Assembly (NCBI GenBank): GCA_006503475.1 | Contig: RSEH01000205.1 | Span: 1-64,000 of the forward strand | Direction: 5' to 3' | Length of the DNA stretch: 64,000 bases | Origin: Stentor roeselii | Lineage: Eukaryota; Ciliophora; Heterotrichea; Heterotrichida; Stentoridae | In this document: in pieces, positions 11,401 to 23,179 of the stretch | Layout: every line of letters starts with the position of its first letter | Position numbering within the stretch: position 1 is the stretch's first letter | Position numbers and translations under genes: made by a program | The notes under the pieces: generated by a model | Databases searched by the model: none | What the model saw: the letters and a program-made list of their open reading frames with translations, nothing else | What the model was told of the DNA's origin: nothing

Positions 11401-12545
11401 ACATCCCAAAACCCAATCCTCTGATTTCCAGACCCAAAAGCAATAGTTTTGCCATCATCTGAATAAACCAAAATCCTGATTCTTTCAAATTTTCCTCCAA
11501 AGTGAAAACTTTCTTTCATATCCTTAATATCCCAAATCTTGACACTTTTATCTTTAGATCCAGTTGCAAAGTACTTGCCACTTGGACAAACAGCAAGACA
11601 AGTGACCCTTCGATCATGACTTCCTAAATCAAACTTTTTTTCTCCAGTAAAAGCATTAAAAACATAGACACACTTGAATTTAGACCCAGCAATCAAGTAC
11701 TTTCCATCCATTGAGAAAGAAAGACAAGTTACATTCAAATACCTGTCAATGTAAACTCCTGTTTTTTTATCATCGATGTTTATGAGCTTTATGCTGCTTC
11801 TTGAACCAACTGCTAAGGTTTTAGAATCAGGCGAATAACAAATGGCTGAAACTTCTGAACAGCCTTGGGTGAGAATTGAGGGCTGGCGGGAATGACCCAG
11901 ATCCCAAATGTAAATTTCGTTGATTGAGGCTGATGCTAGGAATTCACCGTTGGCTGAACTTGAGAGAGTTATGAGTTGATTTGAATGGTCGGAAAGAGTG
12001 AATTTTAAGGTTTTTTCTTGATGAGACCAGATTTTTATGGTTTTGTCTATTGAACCTGAAGCTAGATGACTGCCTTTTAAGATGAAGCTTAGGCAAGTGA
12101 TTCCTCCTGAGTGGCCGGTAAGAGTTGAGATTAGTTTTAACTCTTGCATGTTCCAGAGTCTTAGCGTTGCGTCTTTGGAGCCTGATGCTAGGATCAACCC
12201 GTCTGGAGAGTACCCGAGACAACTAATTCTTTCATAATGACCTATTAGTGTAGTTTCTAATGATTTTTTCATTATGTTCCAAACTCGGATTTTCGTATCA
12301 AGCGATGCTGATAGATAGAGACCGCAAGGAGAATAGCTTAACCTAAAAAAAGGTTCATTCCTTATACCATTATTATCCAAAGGCCATGAGTAGGTCTTTG
12401 TATAAGTATTTTCCCTAAACTTCGAATATCGCAAGTAGTCTTCATTAATGCAATTCTTATATGATTTGCTTATATTTTCATTAAATTCGTTTAGTTTTGA
12501 TTGGCAAACATCTAAGTTTTCCATTTCAAGACCCAAAGAATCCAT
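8433..12545 (-). CDS. Large WD40 protein with C-terminal pseudokinase-like domain
   Basis: A 1,370-residue uninterrupted frame ending in TAG. Residues about 60-965 contain some twenty WD40 units (cores such as YSPDGLILASGSKDATLRLWN and FATGSKDKSVKIWDI), enough for about three beta-propellers. Residues 975-1110 are helical. Residues about 1130-1365 resemble a protein kinase fold with eroded motifs: where HRD...N is expected there is RFDLQSFVID (about 1238-1247), and where DFG is expected there is FDLENF (1255-1260); no glycine loop or VAIK-like lysine is clear. The last part (NNRMTFKELAALI) matches the end of a kinase C-lobe. I infer a catalytically dead, scaffolding pseudokinase. WD40-kinase fusions occur in ciliates and bacteria; this one keeps the architecture but not the active site. 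Confidence 0.88.
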   Translation of the reverse strand: MDSLGLEMENLDVCQSKLNEFNENISKSYKNCINEDYLRYSKFRENTYTKTYSWPLDNNGIRNEPFFRLSYSPCGLYLSASLDTKIRVWNIMKKSLETTLIGHYERISCLGYSPDGLILASGSKDATLRLWNMQELKLISTLTGHSGGITCLSFILKGSHLASGSIDKTIKIWSHQEKTLKFTLSDHSNQLITLSSSANGEFLASASINEIYIWDLGHSRQPSILTQGCSEVSAICYSPDSKTLAVGSRSSIKLINIDDKKTGVYIDRYLNVTCLSFSMDGKYLIAGSKFKCVYVFNAFTGEKKFDLGSHDRRVTCLAVCPSGKYFATGSKDKSVKIWDIKDMKESFHFGGKFERIRILVYSDDGKTIAFGSGNQRIGFWDVDRKQERLFKVFPAYVDCLAFSPDGQCVAVGSQEQDYFMIWNIKNQEECLLEGRTSGVYSLAYSKFRSLLAVGTGEGTVRVYDPQSKTEAFSMRSLSSPVSFLSFCPNDKYLASGSRDQIIHIWNLHENKPQLIIENISSWMSGMLFTPDSAFLVIPVKKSIKVWNLQEDKKEFSLKAETEKNSCYSLSPDGKLLASCSGEENLSIFDLISKKELFSFNLSYKVLTLSFSPKQDFLALGTTSSNIVIWDMRQKQQEFTFNVSSFKYYRVNSYSFSENGQFLAAADRYESYKIWNLTENQEFELEQRESESIHHLVFSPDGSFLAADHGNEGIYVWNIFQNKVEFKLEKTDRAQSIFYSPDGKMLAMVTNKSKVKIWDLQEKVEKICFDEFEGRITGYTFSHDSNFFAIACEKNGLKIWNLQLAKEEKVFYSDLCEAYCLRYSSDGRYLAASVSLKGIIIWDLEQKVEMFFIPCRFSCPVSISFSPDSRFLASGYSNGIAILWNIAKNREEFSFKYHYHKSNILDVVFNSDMSSLFTWDNFQCQKLNLKNKLCYIHNENLKNFAKQSCDLESIYQSIKTSFDIHSFYPEFEDSKIALEKKIHKIISSMVIEWNFTKNIEIIRKVSKYCVIFAQFGINLKYLSLKAFRHLDKIDSKDLERIIDGHFDYLIIDHAINSTSDLNERKTLIRYKETLKIINLSTQHDKKLQASSIQRRAIHTQGISDLKCIKSIVLEDFEIHYYAGYYYFQRILIKKYILGKYLSKQRKVFIRSAVEREALHLENLGKLENGSKCFCKFMGLLKDKASFSLVMKNDGTILSDFIKSLKNHGIRKPNIKIENSVFSLIEMIVVLQGANIFMTRFDLQSFVIDENYTVKIFDLENFYVKNNQGVIFEVISLQNESLTVEKSHSIYDEELEKENVYTVGTIILQLALQRKIRVFEGKIDYFLSRIRKSGFSRLEKFLKNMLCSSANNRMTFKELAALIEQDKAIEEI

Positions 12546-13145
12546 TTATTATATTAATCAACAACCTTTATCATTATACCAAAGGTCAATTATACTTGAA
12601 CTTTTGTGAGTTCCAGTTACTTTATGATGATTTATTAGTAATTTTAAGAATTCTTGAGATTTTGAAATGTGAAGCTATACTTAAATATATTTGGATTGTC
12701 TTTACCTTCATGAGTTAAAACTTAATATTATAGCTAAATCTAAGTATAAGTCATAAAACTTATAAATCGGATTCTAACTCAAAATACTATTTTGAACTCG
12801 TCAAAGAATGGATTTTACAATTATATTAGACGAATTATATCATCTTATTTCTTATTTTGGTATACTTTTAGCATAATCTTTGATTTGAAATAGCTATCAT
12901 TCTAGGATTTGATTTAAAGCAGTACTTCAAAAATATTTTTGAATAGAATTGATAAATGAATTATAATAAGTTAATATCTCTAGACACTTAATTGTTTTTA
13001 TTTCAAAACATTTTACTAGATAGGCAGTTATTTAAATCAAAACAAAAGTTTATTTATAAGAACTTACCCAGATCAAAGTAAAACTAAACTCATTTAATCT
13101 CGTAAATATTCAATATACCAAAAATTAAAGTTCTTAACTAAAGTA
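12546..13145. other. Intergenic, nothing recognised
   Basis: 600 bases between two minus-strand genes, AT-rich. A plus-strand open frame here starts inside the WD40 gene and has no protein character. No RNA gene or repeat seen. Confidence 0.45.
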
Positions 13146-16100
13146 TTAACTAACTATATTGTTTTCCATAGTAATGTTACCTTGTATATCATACTGATCT
13201 AAGCTTATATGATTGTTTTGGACCCTTCTTGAAAAGGTAAGAGCTCTTGCTTTCTCTAGTTCACAGTACCAGCATTTAATTTTCTTTCCGATATTGTATA
13301 TACTGACTAAAACTTGGACAAGAAGTGCAGAAAATATTGAATATATTGCTATGTTTTCATAAGTATTAATATCACTGTGCCCTTCACGCAGGAGAAATAG
13401 AACAGCGCATATGAATACTACATTCACTGATAATTCTCCTGAAAATACTGCAATTAATGATTGTCTATCTTTAAAGGGTCGATAATATATCAGAAATAAC
13501 AAAATCATTAGTGAAAATACACAGTTTAGCAACACTTGTGCTAAAGGAAATTCAATCAAAAAGACTTGAACGAGTATGTATTCTAATCTCCTCAATAAAA
13601 AAAGAGGATAATAAAGACTACTCAATATCCCTTTATTATTCTTGAATTCATTTACCAAGCATCCTAGTTTTAACTTGAAACTCTCTGAGTTCAGTTTATT
13701 CTCTTTCATCTTCATCAAAACAAACAAGAAAAAAGGAGAAAAAACAAAAAAAAACTAAATATTTCTTACCCCAATCAATAATGCTATACACATATTTACA
13801 TAACCACCAATTAATATGTTTATTTCAGATTTCAATTGAATAATGGCAAAAAGGCCTAGTTCCAAGTAGCACTGAATCCAAAACCTCAGAAGTATATTAA
13901 ATTTATATTTCGATTTCATTTTCTTATGTTTTTCTGGAGAAATACACAAGTCAAGTGCAAATAAAATGATTATCAAAGATAACAGCGAAAATCCAAGAAT
14001 CATAAATAATTTCCCTGCATTTATCAATAGAACAGAAGAAACTATTCCGTAGTCATATGCGTTTTTATATGGCGCTGAAGTGCAATTTGGACTCACAATA
14101 TATTCGAATAGATTCGGGATTATATTGTAATCTATTAAACTTGAAGAAATCTTTTTTAGTTTCTTCGGATATGGAACTGAATTTAAAGGTAATATGATGA
14201 TAAGTTGTATTGTATTCATCAAAGACCACAGGGCTGTTGGATTCGATATAAGTGAAGAGCTAACTGCTAAAGAAATCACAACTTTTGTACCTGCTCCTGC
14301 ATTTATCCCTAGAATTGTTGCTTCATCTTCACTAATGTAAGGTTGTAATTTTCCTGAAAAAGTGTGATTAAAAAGTATTGAATTATTCTTACTGAAAACA
14401 TCGTCTTTTAGAATGGTTAAGACGATATCCTCATCTATTGCACTAAATGACCGAATATCAGCTTTTAATATGTAATGAGAAGAATTTTTTGAATAAATTT
14501 CTAATTTCAGCTCACTTTCTTTTATGATCAATTGAAGGTCATTTGCAGTTAGATTTTTGTCGAGTTCTTCTGTAAAATAGAGGATTAGTCTATTTGATTT
14601 AGTTATAATCAGATTACCATAAAAGTATTGGGTTTCACAGTGAGAGCCATTCATTTTAAAACCTCTGTTACAGAAGCATTCACCATCGATCAAGTTGCTA
14701 TTGTTGACACATTTGCTACATATTAGGCTTTCATCACAGCTAGTACAGAGTTCTGGGCATTTCTCACATCCGATTAAACAATGCAAACATTCAAAACTAT
14801 TTTCAGTATCGCTTTTAAAATAACCATCTTTACATATGCACACTCCTTGAAAGATAATAGAGTTGATTACATTACAGCTTGAGCAAGAATTAAGACTTTC
14901 ACATACTGAGCATCCACTTGCACATTTTTCGCATGCTTTTAGTGAGTTTTGAAAGTACCCTGGAGTGCACTCGCACACACCTCCATTTTTCAATCCATGC
15001 TCATCGTTGCATTCAAGACAATTCGACAAGGACTTACATTTTTTACATGTAACGTCACAAGCTTGACAAAAACTGAGAGGATCTCCAAAATATCCCTCTT
15101 TACAAAAGCACATTCCTGAATCACTATAAGTATTATCTACAAAGCACTCAATACAATCAACATCATTATAACACAACTTACAAGACCTATGGCAAGCTGT
15201 ACAATTACCTCCATCACCATAAAATCCACCTTTGCATTTACAATATCCTTCTCTAACTTCAGCATTCAAATGACTACAAAGACTACATGAATTCATATCA
15301 GTGCAGACCTCACATCCACCAGAACATGGCTGACAATTTGAAGGACTTCCAAAGAACTTAACATTGCAAAAGCAGTTTTTTCCACTTGGAGATGAATTAG
15401 GACTACAAAAGTCACAAAGAGTGCTTGAACAGCTGAGACATCCTTCAGTACAAGCAACACAATTGTCTATCTTACTGAAATCTCCTTTGCTGTAAAAGCC
15501 TTGTTTACAAATGCAAGTCCCAGCAGAGATTTCTGCATTATTTGAGTAGCAATCCGGGCATTCCCCTAAAAAATTGCAATTTTGGCAACTCGCAGAACAG
15601 CATGAATTATCTGTTAAAATGAAAGGCGCTTTGCAAGTACAGCTGAGTTCATCTGCTGGCTCACTTGTCAATTCACTTAATATTTGCAGTATAAGGCACT
15701 TGTTGGTGGTTTGGTCATATGTGCAAAATGAGTATATTGATGGGCAATTGAGTGACATAGTCTTAGAGCAGAGGTCGGCATTGCAAGTTTCTCCGAAAGC
15801 GTTTTTATTCGAATCCATGTTTTTCGTTATGCATCCTACACCCAGGTTAGGATCATTAAATGCAACAGCGCAAGCAGTGCATGAATTTTCACCTAATAAA
15901 CATGTTGAAGATCCTGAAGTGCTTATGAGGGTTGAAATACTGATGATGATATCATTGACCTTAATATTCCAAACAAAGCCTCCCAAACTTGGTAAAGTGT
16001 TTGCAACTCCATACCCACATACATAAGGATCAGTGTTGATTAGAAAAATTGAGAAAGTAAGACAAGGACTTTCATTAATGTAAATCTTGTAATTGTCGTT

Positions 16101-16556
16101 CGAGTATGTCAAAGTTTCTAGAACCCATTCTTCTATATTTCACTTACCATATGGAAAGCATTCATTATTACCATTTACTGTTTCAATTACTCCTTCTGCT
16201 TCTGCTATCAGGCTCGCTGTACTTCCCTCCATTTTCCTCCCGAAGGCGAATCCACTGTTATCATTAAAACAATAAAAACCTGAAAAATAAGAATTAGTCG
16301 CCATCAGCCATACTGAAATACTCAAAACAGAGGGTAAATAGAGATCGCCATTAACTTTTAAATGTCGACTACCGTCTTCTAAGTAGATTCCTCTGTCAGT
16401 GTTCTTAACCTTAAAAGTACCTGATTTCATTCCGTTTTGACCATATCGACCATTAAGGGAATAGTCGAAGAAATTATCACCGTATTCACGATTAAAACGA
16501 TATTCTAACCATGAAGCTGAGAGAATTTGGACTACCCTTAGTAGCAAGGCCTTCAT
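13146..16556 (-). CDS. Cysteine-repeat modular membrane protein (shorter paralogue)
   Basis: Three exons (16556-16148, 16132-13770, 13754-13146) joined through two 15-nt introns give 1,126 residues. The start MKALLLRVVQILSAS looks like a signal peptide. Residues about 18-220 resemble a laminin-G/concanavalin-like beta sandwich. Then come about eight EGF/furin-like Cys repeats (CxxC...CxxC...C.CxxGFY), an ectodomain of about 170 residues, and several membrane spans towards the C-terminus, ending in a short cytoplasmic tail. The layout matches the cysteine repeat modular proteins of alveolates, surface receptors or adhesins. The paralogue at 33167-41419 has the same order, intron sites and phases but about 36 repeats. 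Likely at the cell surface; ligand unknown. Confidence 0.88.
13755..13769 (-). other. 15-nt intron 2 of cysteine-repeat gene
   Basis: Reads GTAAGAAATATTTAG on the minus strand, phase 0, inside a membrane-span coding stretch. Removing it fuses two frames (LLIG to FFFVF). A is at position 10. Confidence 0.9.
16133..16147 (-). other. 15-nt intron 1 of cysteine-repeat gene
   Basis: Reads GTAAGTGAAATATAG on the minus strand, phase 1. Splicing restores EEWV after the N-terminal beta domain, matching GEWV at the same site in the paralogue. A is at position 10. Confidence 0.92.
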
Positions 16557-19500
16557 TTATATCCATGTTTAATCTGGTGAAGGTAAAGGTGGACTGGTTA
16601 CGGGATCTTTATTAAATATTTGATTATTCTGCTGATTTTTGAAGGCTGATAATCTTATATTCACAAAAATTACTGTTTTCTTAAATCTTTTCAAGAGAGT
16701 TAAAGATTTTCATACCTGTTAGACCTTTAATTGTAAATTGTGAGTTTATTATGGATAATAATTTAAAAGGTATACTTCTTTTGAATCAAGCTAAAAAAAA
16801 TTCATATATAGAGAAACTATAGATTCTCATTCAAAATTCTTGGGGTTGAGAGTAGCTTTAATTAAGACTGATTAAAATTTTTATTCTATGCAAGAATAGT
16901 ATATAATCAGCAGGAATTCTATAAAGAAATGTAATCAGAATTGCATTTTTCCATTATTTCAATTTTCCACAAGACATAATTTTTTATTATATCAAGTTCC
17001 ATAATGTAATACCTAAAATACTTAAAAAATTCAACTTTTTAAATACTGAATCAAGACTGTTTAATTCATATACATAATATTTTGAAAGGCTTGCCAAGTA
17101 AATAATTTTAGAAGATTTTCAAACTACCTAAAGATGTAATTGATATATAATTTCAAAAGCCTTATAAGTTCAAAAATTCTTTAAGGATAGTTTATGGTAA
17201 AGATTAATGCTAAACAATTAAGTATATTCAAAAAAATTCAGAAGCTATGCTATTTAATTATAATCTTACTATGTAAATAGTTTAAATTTTTCAATTGAAT
17301 CTATTATTTTGGATAAGAGCAAGGAATATGAATTCATATCGTAAACCATATCTTTAAATAGGCATGCAAGAGATTTTGAAGTTTTCATAAACTTATCTTA
17401 GAGAGTATTCAGTATCAATTAATTAAAGTTTAAGAGTATTAAAATTATTTTCCATGTCACGAAGTAGAAGACCACATACATATTCCAACTTTCGTTGAGC
17501 ATGAAACTTCGATTAGCTCGTTAGAATATATCTCTATTATATTTATTCAGTGTAAAAAAAACTCACTAAATTTCTTCTTATGTTGTTTTCTTTAAGAAAT
17601 ATCTTTATGCAAACATATTAGATATATTGAATGATATTGTTTTGATATATAATGAACTCAGTTGCACCTTAGCTCAAAAAGATTAGATTAAACCTGGCTG
17701 TCAAAAATTTTATCAATTTGTTTAGTTAAGTAAGTACTCCAAATTAAATGTTTAGCAATCAGCTATATCAACGATTATGGTTAATCGATGCCAGTATATC
17801 TCCTAATGGAGACTATATGCTCTGGAATATTGTATATTGTTTCTATGAATGCTTTAAAACTGTCATAGCTTAATCGAAATAGAAACCAGATTAATTCAAT
17901 CTTTTATAGGCATTATCAATCAGCAAGAAATCCTTGGACGGATATAAAAGTTTTCAAGAGTTTGGTTAGTTAGCTTTGAAGAGTCTTATATTTAAATAAT
18001 TTTACTGATCTCAAATGATATGATTCACTAAGAAATATAAAGTGCTGCGGTGTTATTTTCTTACATCTTAATTATTATCAATCAAAATTCAAAATATGAA
18101 GAATTTTAATAATGGCTTTATTACCAAAAGAAAATGCAAAGGAGCCGATTAACAATATAAGATTTGTTTTCGCACTCTTTTTATTATTTGCTTGTTAGAA
18201 ATTCCTTAAAATTACAAAGTAGAATAGGTTAAGTTTAAGTTAAATAGTGATTGTTTTTTCTCATAAAAAGTACACAAGTAAACTAATTTGTGAATAGTTT
18301 GCATTATTAATTAAATATTATATTCAACAAAGTAATCGAAAGAGTAGAACATAATAATAAAATAGTCAAATTAAATTCATAAAGAAATTCATATAATAAT
18401 AATTTTGATCAATTTTAATACATCATTAGATGAAAATCGTTTTAAATTATTGAAACTAATAAATACTTCAATAATCATAGTTTGAATTTGTAAAATGATA
18501 TTATTACCAAAAAATGGCAAATCTACTAAATTCAATTTCAAACTTATCTGAATCTTACTGATTTTAAAATCACTATGATAGAAAATCTTTAACTCAAAAA
18601 TATGAATTTCTGACACAAAAGAGTTTAATGAAAAAATTTCTATCCATAGTATAAAGCATCCAAAAAAAGAATATTTTATCTAATAATATAACCACATTCA
18701 AAAATAATATCCTATCTAAAGTATAAAATCATCTAATGAGAATATCTTATAGAATTAAACATCAAAACTAATAAATTGATATCACATTGATCATTTGATT
18801 AAAGCAATAGCAAATTAGGTATTATTAATTGAAATAAAATTATTCAAAGCAATTTAAAACATGAACTTAAGCGATAAGACAAGAGTTTCCACTAGCAAAG
18901 CTACTAAATAACTAAAAATGAGTATTTAACCTTAATATTCGACATAGAATTTGTTTCGTTGAAAATATTAAATGAATTGGCTCAACCATGCAAGTACAAC
19001 TAAATTTCATTTTTCATGAAGACTGATCGATGTCAGCAGTTTACATCGATTTTCATCATTAATACTCCTAAAGTTGGAGCTTAACCTAACTCAAGTGAAG
19101 ATTTTTCTTATTATTTACTTGAGCTGTCCTGGTGATAATCAGAATGTCAAAATATACAATAACATCAAACAAATTTTTGTTACAAATACTTCTTCTATAA
19201 CAAGATGAACTTTAATTTACCAAATATAATTAAATGCTAGAATGATAAGGAAAGAGGTAACAAAGAAGCTTTAAAACATCATGAAGTTGCGATTATAATA
19301 TCAGCTATTATATAAAAGTTTATTACTTTTTTGAAGTTTTCAAGATGATTTACTTGAGTTGAAAACTCATTGGTCTTAGATGTAGCTTCTTTAAGATGAA
19401 TGAGATAGATATTTAAGGAAATAACTTAAGGAAAGACTTAAGACTTGAAAGTAAGGATTTCATAATAAGTTGATTATTATAAGGATTTTTCTTGCATATC

Positions 19501-20937
19501 ATAGCACTTAATCAAAGTAAAAAAATTCAATTTTAAATTTTTTTGCAAATCCTCATAATCATCAACGATAGAAGGAAACACCGCATTCAAATCATCAGAG
19601 AATTGTTTCGAAATAGTATCCTTCATTCCAAGAGCTTCCTAATTCTTATCATTCACTGTCAATAATATCGCTAAAAGTTAGAAACTATAAAAACTCTATA
19701 AACAATATCGTTATTCCTCTCAATCTGATGCGAAATCCGAGAAAAAATCCTGGAAAATGTGATCAAAGCCGAGATTCCTCCTACAAACTATGTCTTTCAG
19801 GGGAAACTGCACAGGAGGCTACGAAATTTGGGTAAAAAAGGATAATATAGGATTCGTCTAGAGTCATAAATCATTTATCGATGCCCTTATCATGATCTTG
19901 ATCTTAAATATCAGTTGATATGTCATTGAATGATTTGAAAGGGTACATAAATATCTTTACTGCAGTCCCAAAGAGAGTTATTTAAATTTAAAATTGAAGA
20001 TTTACCAAGAGTTGAAGCATTTTTGTCAATACCTGTAAATGATTGATTTTTTTTTCGTAATTAATCAAAAATCAATAAATTCGCCGATGTTCTAAACTTA
20101 AAATAAACAATTTATATAAAAATAATCACGAAGACCTCCATATATTATTTTTGATTTCTTTGTTCGATTAGCATTGCAGTCTTCTGTCGTCACTCTTTAA
20201 AAGTCAAAAATCCACCGCAACTGACTCTTTTTCCTTTCGAGTGTTCACCCAACAGTGTTTTGATTATAAATATTATTCAAATATTGTTGAGAATAATACT
20301 TTGAGTAATAATTTATATCTTATTCCAAAAGTGTATTCACCAATATCAAAGATATCAAAGGCTTCTGCATTGATTGAACAAACTATATAATATATAAATG
20401 TTCTTTAGCATATCAGCGACGACTAATTATGAATGAAGATTTCCCTTAATTACTCAGAACTCAAAAGTTAAAAATCATCAGAGATAAATTCCGTCATCAA
20501 GGAAACATTAATATTATTTGTGATTGGAGTATACTTTACTCAGTTTTTTAGCAGGTTCAGGTTTGCAGTTCTATATAAATACAATAATCTTAGTAAAAAT
20601 AAAATTTATCTTATTCGATTTCAAGGTTTGCTCTAATATATTCAAGTGAGATTTTATGATAAATTTCTTAATTTCAATATAAAATTCTAAGTTAGATGTC
20701 AATTGATCAATCTTTATTGAATTTCTTTAGAAGCGTTAATAAAAAATCAATAGTTATACTTAGTAATTTTTAGTTTCTTATCTTCGATTCTCAATAGTTT
20801 ACTGAAATTGATCCAATCAGTTAACTTAATGATTTCCTAAAAATATATAAGAAATTCCTGAAATATCATGATTTATTTGCATTTTCGTGTGAAAAGCTAT
20901 AGAAATAATTAAAACTTTCCATTTATAGACAATAATT
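16557..20937. other. 4.4 kb region without intact genes
   Basis: The largest gap in the window. All frames are dense in stops. Apart from a WD40-like scrap at 17748-17873 and a 28-codon ATG frame at 18112-18198 ending in a hydrophobic stretch, I see nothing I can name. A 75-codon minus frame at 18389-18616 is AT-driven and unconvincing. The part around 19550-19850 is less AT-rich than its surroundings but shows no tRNA or snRNA signature that I can recognise. Confidence 0.5.
17748..17873 (+). pseudogene. Possible WD40-repeat remnant
   Basis: A 41-codon frame from ATG. Its middle reads RLWLIDASISPNGDYMLWNI, which resembles a WD40 strand pair (RLW..., then SPDG-type turn, then W-N-I) collapsed by a deletion. 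It lies in a gene-poor stretch not far from three WD40 genes, on the opposite strand. Probably a decayed fragment; chance similarity is possible. Confidence 0.25.
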
Positions 20938-23063
20938 ATGAATATAAGAGGATCATCTCACAAAACTCCTCCAAGTTACTTATCAAAAAATAAAAGTAGA
21001 GAATCGCGATCATATCAAGTCAAAAATAATGAAGATGTTTTTGAAAATCAAATAGAAATTAAAGCTTTTACGACTCCTTATCGACCTAAAACTATTCACC
21101 CTAAGAGTCAAATCACAACTGTGCCGAAGCAAGATAATAAATTTACGGAAGGAATTTCAGGTAAGAATTCATTAAATACTAAAGTAAATCCCAAAAGAAC
21201 AATAATTTCTGAAAAAAAAAACATAAGGAATCAGCTAAACCCAGTAAAAGGAAAACCTTCATCAGAGCAACCTCCTTTCATAAAAGATGATAAAAATTCT
21301 CTTTGCTCGAAATGCAAAAGTAAACTAGAGCCTACGATGAAAGGAAATAAACTTTGTAAGAAATGCTTGACCAGCACAGAAGAAAAAAAAATTGAAGAAA
21401 GTTTTCAAATAAAAGGAACAAAACAAGTATTTGAAGAAGAAAAAAATATTGGAAAAATTTCTCAACTAAAAGATGAAAATAAAGTAAAACAAAAATTTGA
21501 AGAAGATAAAAAGTTTATAAATTTTGAGGAGAAAAATAAATCAATACAAAAAAAAGATATTGTTTATGAGTCAAATTTCAATTTTGTGGTATTTGAGTCT
21601 GATTTTAAGTGTTTTAAGTGTAACAATAATATTGAAGAATCGCAAAATATTCAGACTGGTTGTGAACTTCATAACTTTTGTCCTAAGTGCTTTAACAATT
21701 AAAGAAGGAAGGTTTTGATGTTAGAATTTGCAAAAACTGTCACTCTAATTTTTATAATGGCTCTCTGATTAAACCTAGAAATAGTAATCAAACTTCGCAA
21801 TATGATAAGAAAATCATAAATTCACCTGAAGGGGCATTTTTAAAAGCTAATAAACCTGCCGTCTCAAAGAAAAAAGACTTTGAAGAATCTAAGGAAAGAA
21901 ATTCAAATGTTAATGATTTTAATTTGGGAAGGGGTAATCAGAAGACCAATCAAATTATTTGCTTTCTCTGCAAAAAAGTATTGATTACTGACAAAATAAA
22001 AAACGACAAGTGTTCTCAACATTTCTACTGTTCTAATTGTCTTCAGAATAAGTCTGGTGCGAAACCAGAATGTATTCAATGTTTGGAATACTTCGAAACT
22101 TCTAGAAGAACAAAATCATATAAAATCGAATCAAGCAACTTTAATAAAAACTTTCAAGCAAAAAGCTTAGAAGCTGAAACTCAAAATGTTAAAATCAATA
22201 AAAAGGTGATAAGCCATTCATGGAACCCTCCCAGTATCAATAAGGAGCAATCAAATCCAGAGAAACCTCAAAGAATTGAAAATGAATTAAAAAAAGTTAA
22301 TGCAAAGAACATAGTGAATTTAAGCAATATTCCAAAAGTTCAAGTTGATATAAATTCAAAACTTAATTCGAAATTTGATTCAAAATTTGAAGTTGATTCA
22401 AAATTTGATTCAAAAGCTGATGTTGATTCAAAATTTGATTCAAAAGCTGATTTTGATTCAAAAGTTAACTTTAATACAAAAGCTGATTCAAAATTTGATT
22501 CAAAAGCTGATGTCGATTCAAAAGTTAATTTTAATATGAAAGTTGATTCAAAATTTGATGTTGATTCAAAAGTTAACTTTAATACAAAAGTTGATTCAAA
22601 ACCTGATGTTTATTCAAAAGTTCCAGAAGAAAATTCTAAATCAACTTTCTATCAATATGAAACCGGTTTAAATAAAAACCAGTCTCGAGTTTCAAGTAGT
22701 AGCTCAGTAATTATTCAGAGTAAATGCTTTCTATGCTCATCAAAAATACTAATCTTCGGGTTTATTTGTAATCATAATTTTTGCATTCGGTGCCTCACAA
22801 TTAAATGTTTTGATCAAATAAGTACTTTCTTTTTTAATTATAACATCAAGCCTGAGTCTGCTTTTGATAGATTTTATTATAGTTGTCTTGCTGATGATTG
22901 TAAAGAGAAGATATCGGTTCCTACTTGTATGATTTTGAATCACTTGAATGAATACATCAAAAGAAATGATCAAGAACTTCAAAAGTTTTCAAGACTTTTA
23001 AACGTGGTACCTGCTTGGATACCTTACTTCGACGGACTTACTCATATTGTTTATGAACAATAA
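20938..23063 (+). CDS. Gene A, copy 1: disordered protein with RING/RBR-like zinc modules (frameshifted)
   Basis: Two long frames, 20938-21702 and about 21703-23063, belong to one gene. The first stops at TAA 21700-21702 in TTTAACAATTAAAG, while the other frame continues without a break; one extra T there would join them. The long N-terminal part is Lys/Ser/Asn-rich and disordered. A first Cys module lies near 21302-21366, and a second (CxxC...HFYCSNC...CxxC) near 21961-22085. A DSK-repeat tract follows. The C-terminal module (CFLCSSK, then CNHNFCIRCL, then CLADDCKEKISVP) is spaced like RING1 of RBR ubiquitin ligases, but no IBR or RING2 follows. The end, WIPYFDGL, is shared by copies 2 and 3. 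Either a recently broken gene or a one-base sequence error. Confidence 0.7.
22354..22640 (+). repeat. Low-complexity DSK-type coding repeat
   Basis: Irregular tandem repeats of GATTCAAAA with GTTAACTTTAATACAAAA-type spacers. They encode runs of DSKFDSKADVDSKVNFNTK variants inside gene A copy 1. Copies 2 and 3 lack the tract, so it arose after the family duplicated. Confidence 0.8.
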
Positions 23064-23179
23064 ATAGTTAGAATGATTTAATCTAGGTTAAATAAAGTTT
23101 AAAGATCTAAAATTAATTGAATAAATTAAGAGCTCTACTTTTTCGAAAATTTCACCATCTACTAAAAAAATACATAAAT

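Noticed and set aside
15574-16026. A 150-codon plus-strand frame opposite the shorter Cys-repeat gene
   Set aside because: It lies entirely antisense to well-supported exon sequence and shows no independent domain.
18112-18198. A 28-codon ATG frame ending in a hydrophobic stretch
   Set aside because: Too short and isolated to support as a gene; AT-rich DNA yields such hydrophobic frames by chance.
18389-18616. A 75-codon minus-strand frame in the 4.4 kb gap
   Set aside because: Composition is that of translated AT-rich DNA (Ile, Leu, Lys, Phe, Asn), with no domain or supported context.
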